The position numbers and the translations under genes are program-made. Below are positions 47,830-56,212 of a stretch of DNA of 63,162 bases, one piece after another; position 1 is the stretch's first letter; every line of letters begins with the position of its first letter. Source of the stretch: Gammaproteobacteria bacterium (lineage in GTDB: Bacteria > Pseudomonadota > Gammaproteobacteria > Steroidobacterales > Steroidobacteraceae); assembly GCA_028293805.1 (NCBI GenBank), contig JAQGOC010000268.1:1-63162 (forward strand). Direction: 5' to 3'. The notes beneath the pieces were generated by a model, which was given only the letters and a program-made list of their open reading frames with translations, did no database searches and was not told the DNA's origin.

Positions 47830-48693
47830 TTAGCGGGACGCTGACGCGCTCATCGTCCCACTTCCGTCAACGGAGCTCGAGGTGTTGGCACCGCCGCCAA
47901 GGCTCGACGTGTTGGAAGCCTGCCCGGAAGACGCGGCATGCCCTTTCGTGGGCGAACTGCCCTGTGTCGATGTTCGAGTCGGCTCCGGAGTTCTCGCGTT
48001 AGTCGACGAACCGCTGACGGTCGAATCGCCAGCCAGCGCGCCGCTCAGCCCACCGCTAGCGCCATGATCTTTCGACGCGCCGGCATCTCCAGTGCCACTA
48101 CCCGTGATCGCGCTAGTCAACGCGCTGCCGCCATTCGCCTCGCGACCCGTCGACGCACTGCCATCACCAGCGCTATTCTCGAGGGCCCCATTCAGCGCCC
48201 CACTTCCGCTCGCCGACTTGCCCGGCGTGGCTATTGCGTTTGCAGAGCCGGCGGTGGACAGCGCTTCGTTTCCCGCTCCTGTCGCGCTCATTCCGCGAGC
48301 TTCGGCCGTAGCGGACTTCGCCTTGCCCTCCGCGTTGCCAGTAGCGGACGAAGCCACTGACGCCGCTGAGTTCGTTCCGCCAGTAGCGGCATCGGCAGCG
48401 TTCGTACCATCCTTCTTCGCGCTCTTCTCGACATCGCGCGTGCTCTGCGCGGCCCTGCCTGCAACTCCTGTGGCAGCGTGGTCAATGCGCCCGAGCCCGC
48501 CCATGTCCCGTCCAAAGGATCCGTTCATCGCGCCGTCCGCACCGCCATTCATGGCGCCGCCCAGTCCTCCGATTCCGCCTCCGAGCGCTCCACCCAACCC
48601 GCCGCCGGCGCGGCCACCAAGAACCTGCGCCTGCGTGGTGCAAGCGAACAAGGCGACGACAGCGGCACTCGCGAAAAGATGACTCGTCTTCAT
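47830..48693 (-). CDS. Secreted Gly/Ser/Ala-rich low-complexity protein
   Basis: Predicted 287 residues from the ATG at 48693 (MKTSHLFAS), GGGAGAA upstream. A signal peptide ends near CTTQAQV. Then a Gly-rich stretch (GGLGGALGGGIGGLGGAMNGG) and a long Ser/Thr/Ala/Gly-rich part of no clear fold, with few aromatics and no membrane helix. Such sequences are expected to be disordered and to be exported. No family recognised. It faces the subtilase gene with a 206-base gap and the beta-helix protein with a shared hairpin. A true gene is supported by its signal peptide and ribosome site, though antisense frames are also open here. Confidence 0.65.
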   Translation of the reverse strand: MKTSHLFASAAVVALFACTTQAQVLGGRAGGGLGGALGGGIGGLGGAMNGGADGAMNGSFGRDMGGLGRIDHAATGVAGRAAQSTRDVEKSAKKDGTNAADAATGGTNSAASVASSATGNAEGKAKSATAEARGMSATGAGNEALSTAGSANAIATPGKSASGSGALNGALENSAGDGSASTGREANGGSALTSAITGSGTGDAGASKDHGASGGLSGALAGDSTVSGSSTNARTPEPTRTSTQGSSPTKGHAASSGQASNTSSLGGGANTSSSVDGSGTMSASASR

Positions 48694-48899
48694 GATCGTT
48701 CTCCCGTTGTGCAGGCGTTGCCTGCTCACACTGAATCCAGGGGTGTCCTCGCGGCCCATCCCCGTATGCCGCGGCCCATCCGCGACCTTCAGGAGGAACT
48801 ACGATCCGGCGCCCCGGAAACTTCCATCCGGCGAGAAACAAAAAAGGGCGTTTTACTTATTCTGCAGCGTCAGCCGACGAGGCGACCGGCCCGGACCGG

Positions 48900-50315
48900 T
48901 CATGGGCTCGACACGCTCCCCACCAGGGCGGCATCAGGCCGGAGATCGCCACCCACCAGTCCAAATCCATAGACCGGGTCCGGTCCAGGCGCACCGAGGT
49001 CGATGGCGCGCCGCGCGAGATCGGCAACGACTCCCTCCGCCATCGCCTTGTCGGGCTGATGGAGTTGCTCCGCGAGAAGGCCCGCGACTAGCGGCGAGGC
49101 GAAGGAGGTACCCCGAACGCTCGCAAATGTGTTCGACAGGTTCGCCGCGGCCATGTCGGCGCCGGGAGCGGCAAACTTTACCTGCCGCCCGCGCCCTGCT
49201 TCGATCAAGGCACGGTGGCGCGCATCCACCGCCGTGACCCCCACTACATCGGGATAAGAAGCCGGGTACAGAGGTGGTGCCGCAGGGCCATCGTTACCGA
49301 CAGCGGCAACTATCACGTGCCCACGCGCGATGACCAATCGCACCACATTCTCGAGCATCGCGTTCGGTGGCCCGACAAGGCTTACATTGATGACCGGAAC
49401 GCGCTCGTGCACGAGCCACGCCAAGGCGTCGGCAACAGCATCCACTGCGCCGCCAGTTGGAAGACCGCAATACACATCGGCCGCGTAGAGCTCGGAGCCC
49501 GGTGCCGCACCGCGGAATCTCGGCGAACGACCGATCATGAGAGAAGCCACAGCGGTACCATGCGCCGCGGCGGCGACCTGCGTGCCCCCGCATCCATGTT
49601 GATGAATGACAATATCTCGGAATACCGGATGCGTAGTGTCAACACCGCCATCGACAAGCCCGACCCGCACGATTCCGCCAGCCCCAGCACCCGCGTCCGC
49701 AGCAGCGCCTGCATTGGTGCCCACGCCAGCACCCACGGCAACCTGCCGCGCGGGCGCCCCGCCCGCAACAGCTGTCTGGGCGGCGACCCTCGATTGAGAT
49801 ATTCGTCCACTGTCCGTGTAGACATGATTGAAGTCGTACACCCCGGGAGGATCCAACGCCTTCAACTGCGCCAGAGCACGGCGGGTCGACATGCCGTCCG
49901 GCGCCTTTAAAACGATGATCCGGGCGTCGAGCCCTTCCAGCACCCGCTCCCTCAGCACGAAAAAGCCGGCCGCGCGCGCCTTTTCCAAAAGCGCAGCGGA
50001 CGGTGCGAACGCGAGCACCTCGCTGCGCAGGATTGGCGCGCCATTCGGATCGGCCTCGATGACTTTACGGTGACCGCGAATCAAATCCAGGACGCGCAGC
50101 TGCCGCAGATCCTGCAGCCGTCGCGGATCCAGGTCGCTCGCCAGAGCGGGCAACACCCTGTCCGCATTCAACGGCAGGCCGGTTCCGGGAAGGCCGACCG
50201 GCGGCAGGCCGGCCCCGGTGAGGCCGGCGACTTGCACGGACGGCAGCCCAGCCTGTCCCTGGGCCACCTGTGCCAATATAAGCGGCAATAGCGCCGCCAA
50301 AACTTTCCCCGCCAT
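48900..50315 (-). CDS. Secreted subtilisin-like serine protease (S8 family)
   Basis: Predicted 471 residues. A signal peptide ends near AQGQA. A propeptide-like region and a Gly/Ala-rich linker (VGAGVGTNAGAAADAGAGAG) precede the catalytic domain. The triad is intact: Asp in RVGLVDGGVDTTHP, His in AAHGTAVASLM, Ser in VRGTSFASPLVAGL; the Asn of the oxyanion hole appears in VAAVGNDGP. The enzyme would be secreted to the periplasm or outside. Divergent from the ECF sigma factor gene with an 80-base gap, so it is a candidate target of that factor. Confidence 0.93.
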   Translation of the reverse strand: MAGKVLAALLPLILAQVAQGQAGLPSVQVAGLTGAGLPPVGLPGTGLPLNADRVLPALASDLDPRRLQDLRQLRVLDLIRGHRKVIEADPNGAPILRSEVLAFAPSAALLEKARAAGFFVLRERVLEGLDARIIVLKAPDGMSTRRALAQLKALDPPGVYDFNHVYTDSGRISQSRVAAQTAVAGGAPARQVAVGAGVGTNAGAAADAGAGAGGIVRVGLVDGGVDTTHPVFRDIVIHQHGCGGTQVAAAAHGTAVASLMIGRSPRFRGAAPGSELYAADVYCGLPTGGAVDAVADALAWLVHERVPVINVSLVGPPNAMLENVVRLVIARGHVIVAAVGNDGPAAPPLYPASYPDVVGVTAVDARHRALIEAGRGRQVKFAAPGADMAAANLSNTFASVRGTSFASPLVAGLLAEQLHQPDKAMAEGVVADLARRAIDLGAPGPDPVYGFGLVGGDLRPDAALVGSVSSP

Positions 50316-50394
50316 GCGTGCACATTAGTTGAATGTTTCCGGCCATGGAAGAAAATGGCGGTCGTCACCGTAATACGTCTTAGATGTAAGAGGC

Positions 50395-50901
50395 ATGCAC
50401 GCATCGCTTGAACACCTTCGAGAGGAGATCGTGGCTCTGCTCCCGCGTCTGCGGCGCTTTGCGCGCACCCTGGCTCGTGACCCGCACGACGCCGACGATC
50501 TGGTACAGATCGCCATTGAGCGCGCGCTGTCACGGTCCGAGCAACTCCGCTCGGATGCGCGGCTGTCGAGCTGGATGTTCGGCATCCTGCGCAATGCGTG
50601 GATCGATGAGGCCCGCACGCGAGGGCGGCGAAACCGCATATTCGCGCCTGAGTCGTTGGGCGAGAATGTCGGAGACGCCTCGAGTGAGGCCCACGCGGAC
50701 ATTCTCGCCGTGCAGGACGCGCTGGCGCAGCTCCCCGACGAGCAGCGGATCGCCGTGAGTCTCGTGCTCGTCGAGGGACTTTCCTACAAGGAAGCTGCTG
50801 AGATCATGGCTGTGCCGATCGGGACGCTGACGAGCCGCCTGGCGCGAGGCCGCGACGCTCTGCAGACAATGCTCGCCGATACGACAGGGGCGCTTCGATG
50901 A
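50395..50901 (+). CDS. ECF-type RNA polymerase sigma factor
   Basis: Predicted 168 residues. Region 2 is RFARTLARDPHDADDLVQIAIERAL with RLSSWMFGILRNAWIDEAR; region 4 is LPDEQRIAVSLVLVEGLSYKEAAEIMAVPIGTLTSRLARGRDAL, as in ECF sigma factors. The stop overlaps the next gene's start by four bases (ATGA), so the pair is translationally coupled. Regulated by the anti-sigma factor after it. The divergent subtilase gene shares its promoter region. Confidence 0.93.
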   Translation: MHASLEHLREEIVALLPRLRRFARTLARDPHDADDLVQIAIERALSRSEQLRSDARLSSWMFGILRNAWIDEARTRGRRNRIFAPESLGENVGDASSEAHADILAVQDALAQLPDEQRIAVSLVLVEGLSYKEAAEIMAVPIGTLTSRLARGRDALQTMLADTTGALR

Positions 50902-51641
50902 CGTTCTCCGAAGAGACACTGATGGCGTATGCCGACGATGAGCTGGATGCCCCGACGCGCATGGCGGTTGAATCGGCCATGGCGCAAGATCCGGAAATCG
51001 CGGAGCGAGTCGCGCGACACCAGGCGCTGCGTGGCAGGTTGCGCTCCACTTTCGACAAAGTGCTGGACGAGCCGCCGCCGGATCGGCTGATAGCGGCCGC
51101 TCGGGGCGCTCCGGCAGTTCGGCGCGAAGACAACGTGATACCGCTGCGTCGCAACCCGGCGCCGCCGCGTTGGTCTTGGCCGCAGTGGGGATCCATCGCG
51201 GCGAGCCTCATCATCGGCGTGTTCGTGGGAGAGATGCTGGTCCGCTCTGCCGCGCCGGGCCCGATCACCACGCGCGACGGGCAGCTGGTGGCCAGTGGTG
51301 TGTTAGCTCACGCGCTCTCGGACCAACTCGCGAGCAACCAGGCGCAGGCGGCGCCTGTGCGGATAGGCGTCAGCTTCAAGTCGAAGCTCGGCGAATACTG
51401 CCGTACGTTCGAGGTTCGCGAGTCGACCCCGGTTGCCGGCTTCGCTTGCCGCGAGCGCGCGGGGTGGCGGGTGCAGGTCCTGGCGCAAGGCGAATCGGGG
51501 CACGAAAACGGCAGCCAGCTCCGCCCGGCCGGATCGTCTTTGCCCCGCTCGGTTCTGCAGGCGGTGGATGACGCTATCTCTGGAGAACCTCTCGATGCGA
51601 GCGCGGAGACAGCGGCGCGCAGCAAGGGCTGGAGCCGCTGA
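50898..51641 (+). CDS. Membrane anti-sigma factor
   Basis: Predicted 247 residues. The N-terminal cytoplasmic part begins MTFSEETLMAYADDELDAPTRMAVE, the helix that binds the sigma factor, but has no zinc His-Cys-Cys motif. One membrane helix follows near residue 95-112 (GSIAASLIIGVFVGEMLV), then a periplasmic domain with EYCRTFEV and FACRERAGWRVQVLAQ. This layout is typical of anti-sigma factors for ECF proteins that sense envelope stress. Coupled to the sigma gene by ATGA. Confidence 0.88.
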   Translation: MTFSEETLMAYADDELDAPTRMAVESAMAQDPEIAERVARHQALRGRLRSTFDKVLDEPPPDRLIAAARGAPAVRREDNVIPLRRNPAPPRWSWPQWGSIAASLIIGVFVGEMLVRSAAPGPITTRDGQLVASGVLAHALSDQLASNQAQAAPVRIGVSFKSKLGEYCRTFEVRESTPVAGFACRERAGWRVQVLAQGESGHENGSQLRPAGSSLPRSVLQAVDDAISGEPLDASAETAARSKGWSR

Positions 51642-51771
51642 GCGTAGCGGTCAACTGCGGCAAGGCTCTGTCCGAGCCTGCGCTAGGACCTTCAGCAGCG
51701 CATTGGCATGGAACGGAACTGCATGGCCCCCGTTGTTACTGTGACATTTGCAGTCACCACAGGAGAAGGGC

Positions 51772-51966
51772 ATGAATGAGGACCGTGTAAAAGGCTCAGT
51801 CGAGCAGGCAAAGGGCAAGGTCAAGGAAGTGGCCGGCAAGGTCACGGGCGATGAAAAGCTGAAACGCTCAGGCCAAGCTGATCAGGTTGCGGGCAAGGTC
51901 CAGAATACGGTCGGTGGCATCAAGGATGCGGTGAAAGACGCCGACAGGAATCAGGACAGGCATTGA
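51772..51966 (+). CDS. CsbD family stress protein
   Basis: Predicted 64 residues from the ATG at 51772, preceded by CAGGAGAAGGG. It begins MNEDRVKGSVEQAKGKVKEVAGKVTGD and continues GQADQVAGKVQNTVGGIKD, the CsbD pattern. Such small, charged, helical proteins are induced by general stress in many bacteria; molecular role unknown. A strong hairpin follows at 52010-52036. It stands alone. Confidence 0.93.
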   Translation: MNEDRVKGSVEQAKGKVKEVAGKVTGDEKLKRSGQADQVAGKVQNTVGGIKDAVKDADRNQDRH

Positions 51967-52009
51967 TCGCTTGACGCCCATCGAGGCGCACTTGCAGCCA
52001 CCATGACGC

Positions 52010-52036
52010 AAGGCGGGATCGAATCGATCCCGCCTT
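52010..52036. terminator. Bidirectional hairpin between csbD and fhs
   Basis: AAGGCGGGATCGA at 52010-52022 and TCGATCCCGCCTT at 52024-52036 form a near-perfect inverted repeat with one central base. It lies between the convergent CsbD and fhs genes, so it can end both transcripts. Confidence 0.7.
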
Positions 52037-52051
52037 CTCTGCGCCTCCCGC

Positions 52052-53761
52052 TCAAAACAGTCCGACGACTTTCCCGTTCTCATCCACGTCGATGGAATTG
52101 GCCGCCGGCACCTTCGGCAGGCCCGGCATCGTCATGATGTCCCCGCAGATCATCACCACGAATTCGGCGCCCGCAGCGAGCCGTACTTCCCGAATGTTCA
52201 CCACGTGATCCGACGGCGCGCCGCGCAGCTTCGGATCGGTCGAGAAGGAGTACTGCGTCTTGGCCACGCACACGGGATAGTGGCCGTAGCCGCTGTCCTG
52301 CAGCTGTTTGATCCGCGCGCGCACCTTGCTGTCCGCAGTGATGTCGCTCGCGTGATAGATCTTCTGCGCTATCGCCTTCATCTTGTCCCACAAGGTGGCG
52401 GTGTCCTCATAGGCAAATTTGAAGTGGTTCGGCTGGTCGCACAGGCGGACGACTTCCTGCGCGACCTCGACCGCGCCCTTGCCGCCTTCCGCGAAGTGCC
52501 GCGCCAGGATGACCTTCACCCCCTGCGAGGACACTTTCTCGATCAGGAGGCGGACTTCCCTGTCGGTGTCCTGGGCCCGGTGGTTGATGGACACCACGCA
52601 CGGCAGACCGAACTTGTTATGCACGTTGTCGATATGGCGCTGGAGGTTGACGACGCCCTTTTCCAGCGCCGCGACATTCTCCTGCGCGAGATCGGGAACC
52701 TCGACACCGCCGTGATACTTGAGCGCCCGCACTGTCGCCACGATCACCGCAGCGGAGGGCTTGATTCCGGCCTTGCGGCACTTGATGTCGATGAACTTTT
52801 CGGCGCCGAGATCGGCGCCGAAACCTGCCTCGGTCACCACGTAGTCCGCGAGCTTGAGCGCCGTGCGGGTCGCCATCACTGAGTTGCAGCCATGGGCGAT
52901 GTTGGCGAAGGGCCCGCCGTGGATGAATGCCGGGTTGTTCTCGAGCGTCTGCACCAGATTCGGCGCCAGAGCCTGCTTCAGCAACACCGTCATCGGACCG
53001 TGCCCTTTCAGATCACGCGCGAGAATCGGCTTCTGATCGACGGTGTAGCCCACGACGATCTTGCCGAGGCGCTCTTTCAGATCGCCGAGGCTGCTCGCGA
53101 GACAAAATATCGCCATGACTTCAGACGCCACGACGATGTCGAAGCCGTCCTGACGCGGGTAACCGTTGGCTGCACCGCCGAGTCCGACGACGATGTCGCG
53201 TAATGCGCGATCGTTCATGTCCACGACACGGCGCCACGCAACGCGGCGCACGTCGAAACCGAGCTGATTGCCCTGATGGATGTGATTGTCGATGAGTGCG
53301 GCCAGGAGGTTGTTCGCGAGCGCAATCGCCGAGAAGTCACCCGTGAAATGGAGATTGATGTCTTCCATCGGCACGACCTGCGAGTAGCCGCCGCCGGCAG
53401 CGCCGCCCTTCATGCCGAATACCGGCCCCAGCGCCGGCTCGCGCAGGCAGATGATCGCCTTCTTCCCGATGTGGTTCAGAGCGTCGCCCAGACCCACGGT
53501 GGTCGTGGTCTTTCCCTCACCGGCCGGGGTGGGCGAAATCGCCGTGACGAGCACGAGCTTGCCGTCCGGACGATCCTTGAGCTCGCGCACGTAGTCGAGC
53601 GATACCTTTGCCTTGTACCGTCCATACGCCTCGAGCTGTTCCTCGGGAATTCCCAGCCGCTCGCGGGCGATCTGCGTGATCGGCAGCATTCGGGCCTGCT
53701 GTGCGATCTCGATGTTGCTGGGAACGGGTGTCTTGGGGGCGGCGGGACTGGGTGATGTCAT
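52052..53761 (-). CDS. fhs: Formate-tetrahydrofolate ligase
   Basis: Predicted 569 residues, the usual length. The P-loop lies in [21 protein letters not shown], and other marks are [35 protein letters not shown] and the C-terminal [19 protein letters not shown]. It makes 10-formyl-tetrahydrofolate from formate, ATP and tetrahydrofolate. In a heterotroph it feeds purine and one-carbon pools or disposes of formate. Monocistronic here. Confidence 0.97.
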   Translation of the reverse strand: MTSPSPAAPKTPVPSNIEIAQQARMLPITQIARERLGIPEEQLEAYGRYKAKVSLDYVRELKDRPDGKLVLVTAISPTPAGEGKTTTTVGLGDALNHIGKKAIICLREPALGPVFGMKGGAAGGGYSQVVPMEDINLHFTGDFSAIALANNLLAALIDNHIHQGNQLGFDVRRVAWRRVVDMNDRALRDIVVGLGGAANGYPRQDGFDIVVASEVMAIFCLASSLGDLKERLGKIVVGYTVDQKPILARDLKGHGPMTVLLKQALAPNLVQTLENNPAFIHGGPFANIAHGCNSVMATRTALKLADYVVTEAGFGADLGAEKFIDIKCRKAGIKPSAAVIVATVRALKYHGGVEVPDLAQENVAALEKGVVNLQRHIDNVHNKFGLPCVVSINHRAQDTDREVRLLIEKVSSQGVKVILARHFAEGGKGAVEVAQEVVRLCDQPNHFKFAYEDTATLWDKMKAIAQKIYHASDITADSKVRARIKQLQDSGYGHYPVCVAKTQYSFSTDPKLRGAPSDHVVNIREVRLAAGAEFVVMICGDIMTMPGLPKVPAANSIDVDENGKVVGLF

Positions 53762-54191
53762 CAGCTCTTCTTTCCGTTACGGGCCAGGGAACTTGCGAAG
53801 TCTACATGATGCGGTCGCCCGACCGCGCGAACTGGCCGCGGTACGGATAATCACCCGACATCCGGCATGATTTTGCTACCGCTTCCGGCCGGCTCGCGCG
53901 TGCGATGTTCGGACAAGTGCATGGCGCTCCCGGCTCGGGTGGGCCTCGAGCCGGATCCGCGCTGGCGCGTCGCCAGCAGGTCATCGTGCCCGGCGCACGT
54001 CAACTCGCCACTACCCAACATAACCTACGCGTGCGGCGCGCATGAGCGGCAAGACGTTCCGCTCCCAGCGCCGGCCGCCAGCCTGCGGCGCAGCCCACAC
54101 CGAACATCGAGGTAGCCGCAGGCATTCGCCCTTCCATCGTTTACAATGCCGCGCTCTTGGACAGGCCTGTCGCCCGACACTGAAATCACAC
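53762..54191. other. Intergenic region upstream of fhs and hemJ, no gene recognised
   Basis: 430 bases between divergent genes. A frame from 54042 runs into hemJ but its first 50 residues match nothing and are unlikely to be translated. Both promoters must lie here; no clear box pair was found. Confidence 0.5.
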
Positions 54192-54608
54192 ATGCTCTGG
54201 CTCAAAGCCTTCCACGTCGTGTTCGTCGTCACCTGGTTTGCGGGCCTTTTTTACCTGCCGCGCCTCTTCGTTTACCACGCGACCGCTGCGGATGCGATCG
54301 GACTCGAGCGCTTCGTCGTCATGGAGCGGCGACTGTTCGGGATCATGACCGTCGGGGGCACACTGGCGGTGCTGTTCGGTATCTCGATGATCGTCGCGGC
54401 GCCGGGCTACCTTGCCTTCGGTTGGCTGCACGTGAAACTCGTGCTCGTGGCTGCCCTGATCGCCTATCACATCTGGTGTTACCGGCTCATGGTTGCGCTG
54501 CGTACGGGCAGCAGCCGCCGTTCCGAGCGCTGGTTCCGCCTGTTCAACGAGGCGCCCGCGTTGCTGCTGATGGCGATTGTCGTGCTGGCGGTCGTGAAGC
54601 CCTGGTGA
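54192..54608 (+). CDS. hemJ: HemJ-type protoporphyrinogen oxidase
   Basis: Predicted 138 residues from the ATG at 54192 (MLWLKAFHVV). Four membrane helices are visible. The family marks are the His in LKAFHVVFVVTWFAGLFYLPRLF and the Lys in GWLHVKLVLVAAL. HemJ converts protoporphyrinogen IX to protoporphyrin IX in haem synthesis in bacteria without HemG or HemY, and has a haem bound by the conserved His. The longer frame from 54042 is not supported by family length, usually about 140 residues. Confidence 0.92.
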   Translation: MLWLKAFHVVFVVTWFAGLFYLPRLFVYHATAADAIGLERFVVMERRLFGIMTVGGTLAVLFGISMIVAAPGYLAFGWLHVKLVLVAALIAYHIWCYRLMVALRTGSSRRSERWFRLFNEAPALLLMAIVVLAVVKPW

Positions 54609-54857
54609 GTCCGGCCCGCTGACGGATCGCCGTGCAGCAATTCCGGCCGTCCCAAGTACTTTTTCCGTCGGCGCGGCCACGGGGGCGCTCGGGACAGGAT
54701 GTCTCGGGAATTTATTTTCCATTGGAAATCAATGGCTTAGGCGGGGCGCTAGCGCTCGCGACGCCTGCGAGCGCAAAATTCCGTTGCGGCACGGACTGGC
54801 CCTGCCTGCCGGGCACGAGTTATGTTTCCGTCGGGAAGAATAACTTAGGGGACGACT

Positions 54858-56024
54858 ATGGCTGAGCCTGGAGCGTCACAGACCCTGAACCAGCACGCGG
54901 CGGCGGGTGGACGCGTTTCATATGAACGGACCATCAGCGAAATGCTCGCCGGCTCCGACGTGAAGATCAACGGTTCGCGACCCTGGGACATCCGCGTACA
55001 CGACGAGCGATTCTTCCAGCGAGTGCTCGGGCACGGGACCCTGGGAGTCGGTGAGTCCTACATGGATGGCTGGTGGGACTGCGACCAGCTGGACGAAATG
55101 CTGACCCGCGTCCTGCGCAACGATATCGAGGCGCATTTGCGCTCGCCGCGCGCGCTCCTCCTGGCGATCACCGCCCACCTCATCAACATGCAGAACCAGC
55201 GCCGCGCATTCATCGTCGGCAAGCAGCACTACGATCTGGGCGACGATCTCTACGAGCGCATGCTCGATCCGCGCATGATCTACACCTGCGCCTACTGGGC
55301 AAATGCGCAGTCCCTTGATACCGCGCAGGAGGCGAAACTCGACCTCGTCGCACGCAAACTGGGCGTCGAGCGCGGCATGCGGGTGCTCGACATCGGCTGC
55401 GGCTGGGGTGGCGCGGCGCATTTCATGGCGGAGCGCTATCACGCGTCGGTCACAGGAGTGACCATTTCGCAGAACCAGGCGCAGGCGGCACAGAGGCGGG
55501 CCGCCGGCCTCCCGGTGGACATCCGGCTGCAGGACTACCGCAGCCTCACGGGTAACTTCGATGCCATTTATTCTCTCGGCATGTTTGAGCATGTCGGCGT
55601 CCGCAACCACCGCACCTACCTCAGCAAGGTACGTGAGCTCCTGCGGTCCGACGGACTGTTCGTGCTGCACACGATCGGCAGCAACCGCTCCTCCGTCGCG
55701 ACTGATCCCTGGATCGAAAAATATATCTTCCGTAACGGGCAGATCCCCTCGCTCGCCCAGATCGTGTCCGCCGCGGAAGGCCTGTGGGTCATCGAGGACG
55801 TCCACTCGTTCGGCGTGGACTATGACCGAACACTGATGGCGTGGTCCGAGAATTTCGAGCGCCATTGGGCGCAGATCGCACCCCGGTACGGCGAGCGGTT
55901 CCGCCGCATGTGGCACTTCTGGCTGATGGCCTCGGCGGCCAACTTCCGCGCACGCAAGACCCAGCTCTGGCAGATCGTCATGTCGCCCAAAGGTGTCGCG
56001 GGCGGCTATCGGGAAGTTCGGTAA
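54858..56024 (+). CDS. cfa: Cyclopropane-fatty-acyl-phospholipid synthase
   Basis: Predicted 388 residues. The N-terminal substrate domain has FFQRVLGHGTLGVGESYMDGWWDCDQLDEML; the SAM site is VLDIGCGWGGAAHFMAE. Other marks are HYDLGDDLYERMLDPRMIYTCAYW with the catalytic-site segment and GMFEHVGVRNHRTYL. It methylenates unsaturated phospholipid chains, a change linked to stationary phase and acid or solvent stress. The upstream gap has a 13-base palindrome (TTTCCA-T-TGGAAA, 54716-54728). Confidence 0.96.
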   Translation: MAEPGASQTLNQHAAAGGRVSYERTISEMLAGSDVKINGSRPWDIRVHDERFFQRVLGHGTLGVGESYMDGWWDCDQLDEMLTRVLRNDIEAHLRSPRALLLAITAHLINMQNQRRAFIVGKQHYDLGDDLYERMLDPRMIYTCAYWANAQSLDTAQEAKLDLVARKLGVERGMRVLDIGCGWGGAAHFMAERYHASVTGVTISQNQAQAAQRRAAGLPVDIRLQDYRSLTGNFDAIYSLGMFEHVGVRNHRTYLSKVRELLRSDGLFVLHTIGSNRSSVATDPWIEKYIFRNGQIPSLAQIVSAAEGLWVIEDVHSFGVDYDRTLMAWSENFERHWAQIAPRYGERFRRMWHFWLMASAANFRARKTQLWQIVMSPKGVAGGYREVR

Positions 56025-56212
56025 CCCAGCCGCGCGGGCACGGTGTGCCGGGGCGCACCGTGCCCGGCGCCCGATCGGTGCTGCACGCTCCTGGTGCACA
56101 ACTGAGGTCCCGTCCGCCACCGCTCCTCAATTCATGTCGCGTTTCTGTGACGAGCCGCCGACAGCGCACCCCGCTGAACTTGTTACGGTTCTGTTTCACT
56201 GCGCGCAGCGAC

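Noticed and set aside
50316-50394. ECF-type promoter boxes between the subtilase and sigma genes
   Set aside because: A GGAA and a CGTC can be found, but the spacing (24 bases) is too long for an ECF promoter; not strong enough to report as a site.
54042-54191. N-terminal extension of HemJ
   Set aside because: Fifty extra Arg/Cys-rich residues do not fit a membrane protein whose family starts at the Met of MLWLKAFHVV.
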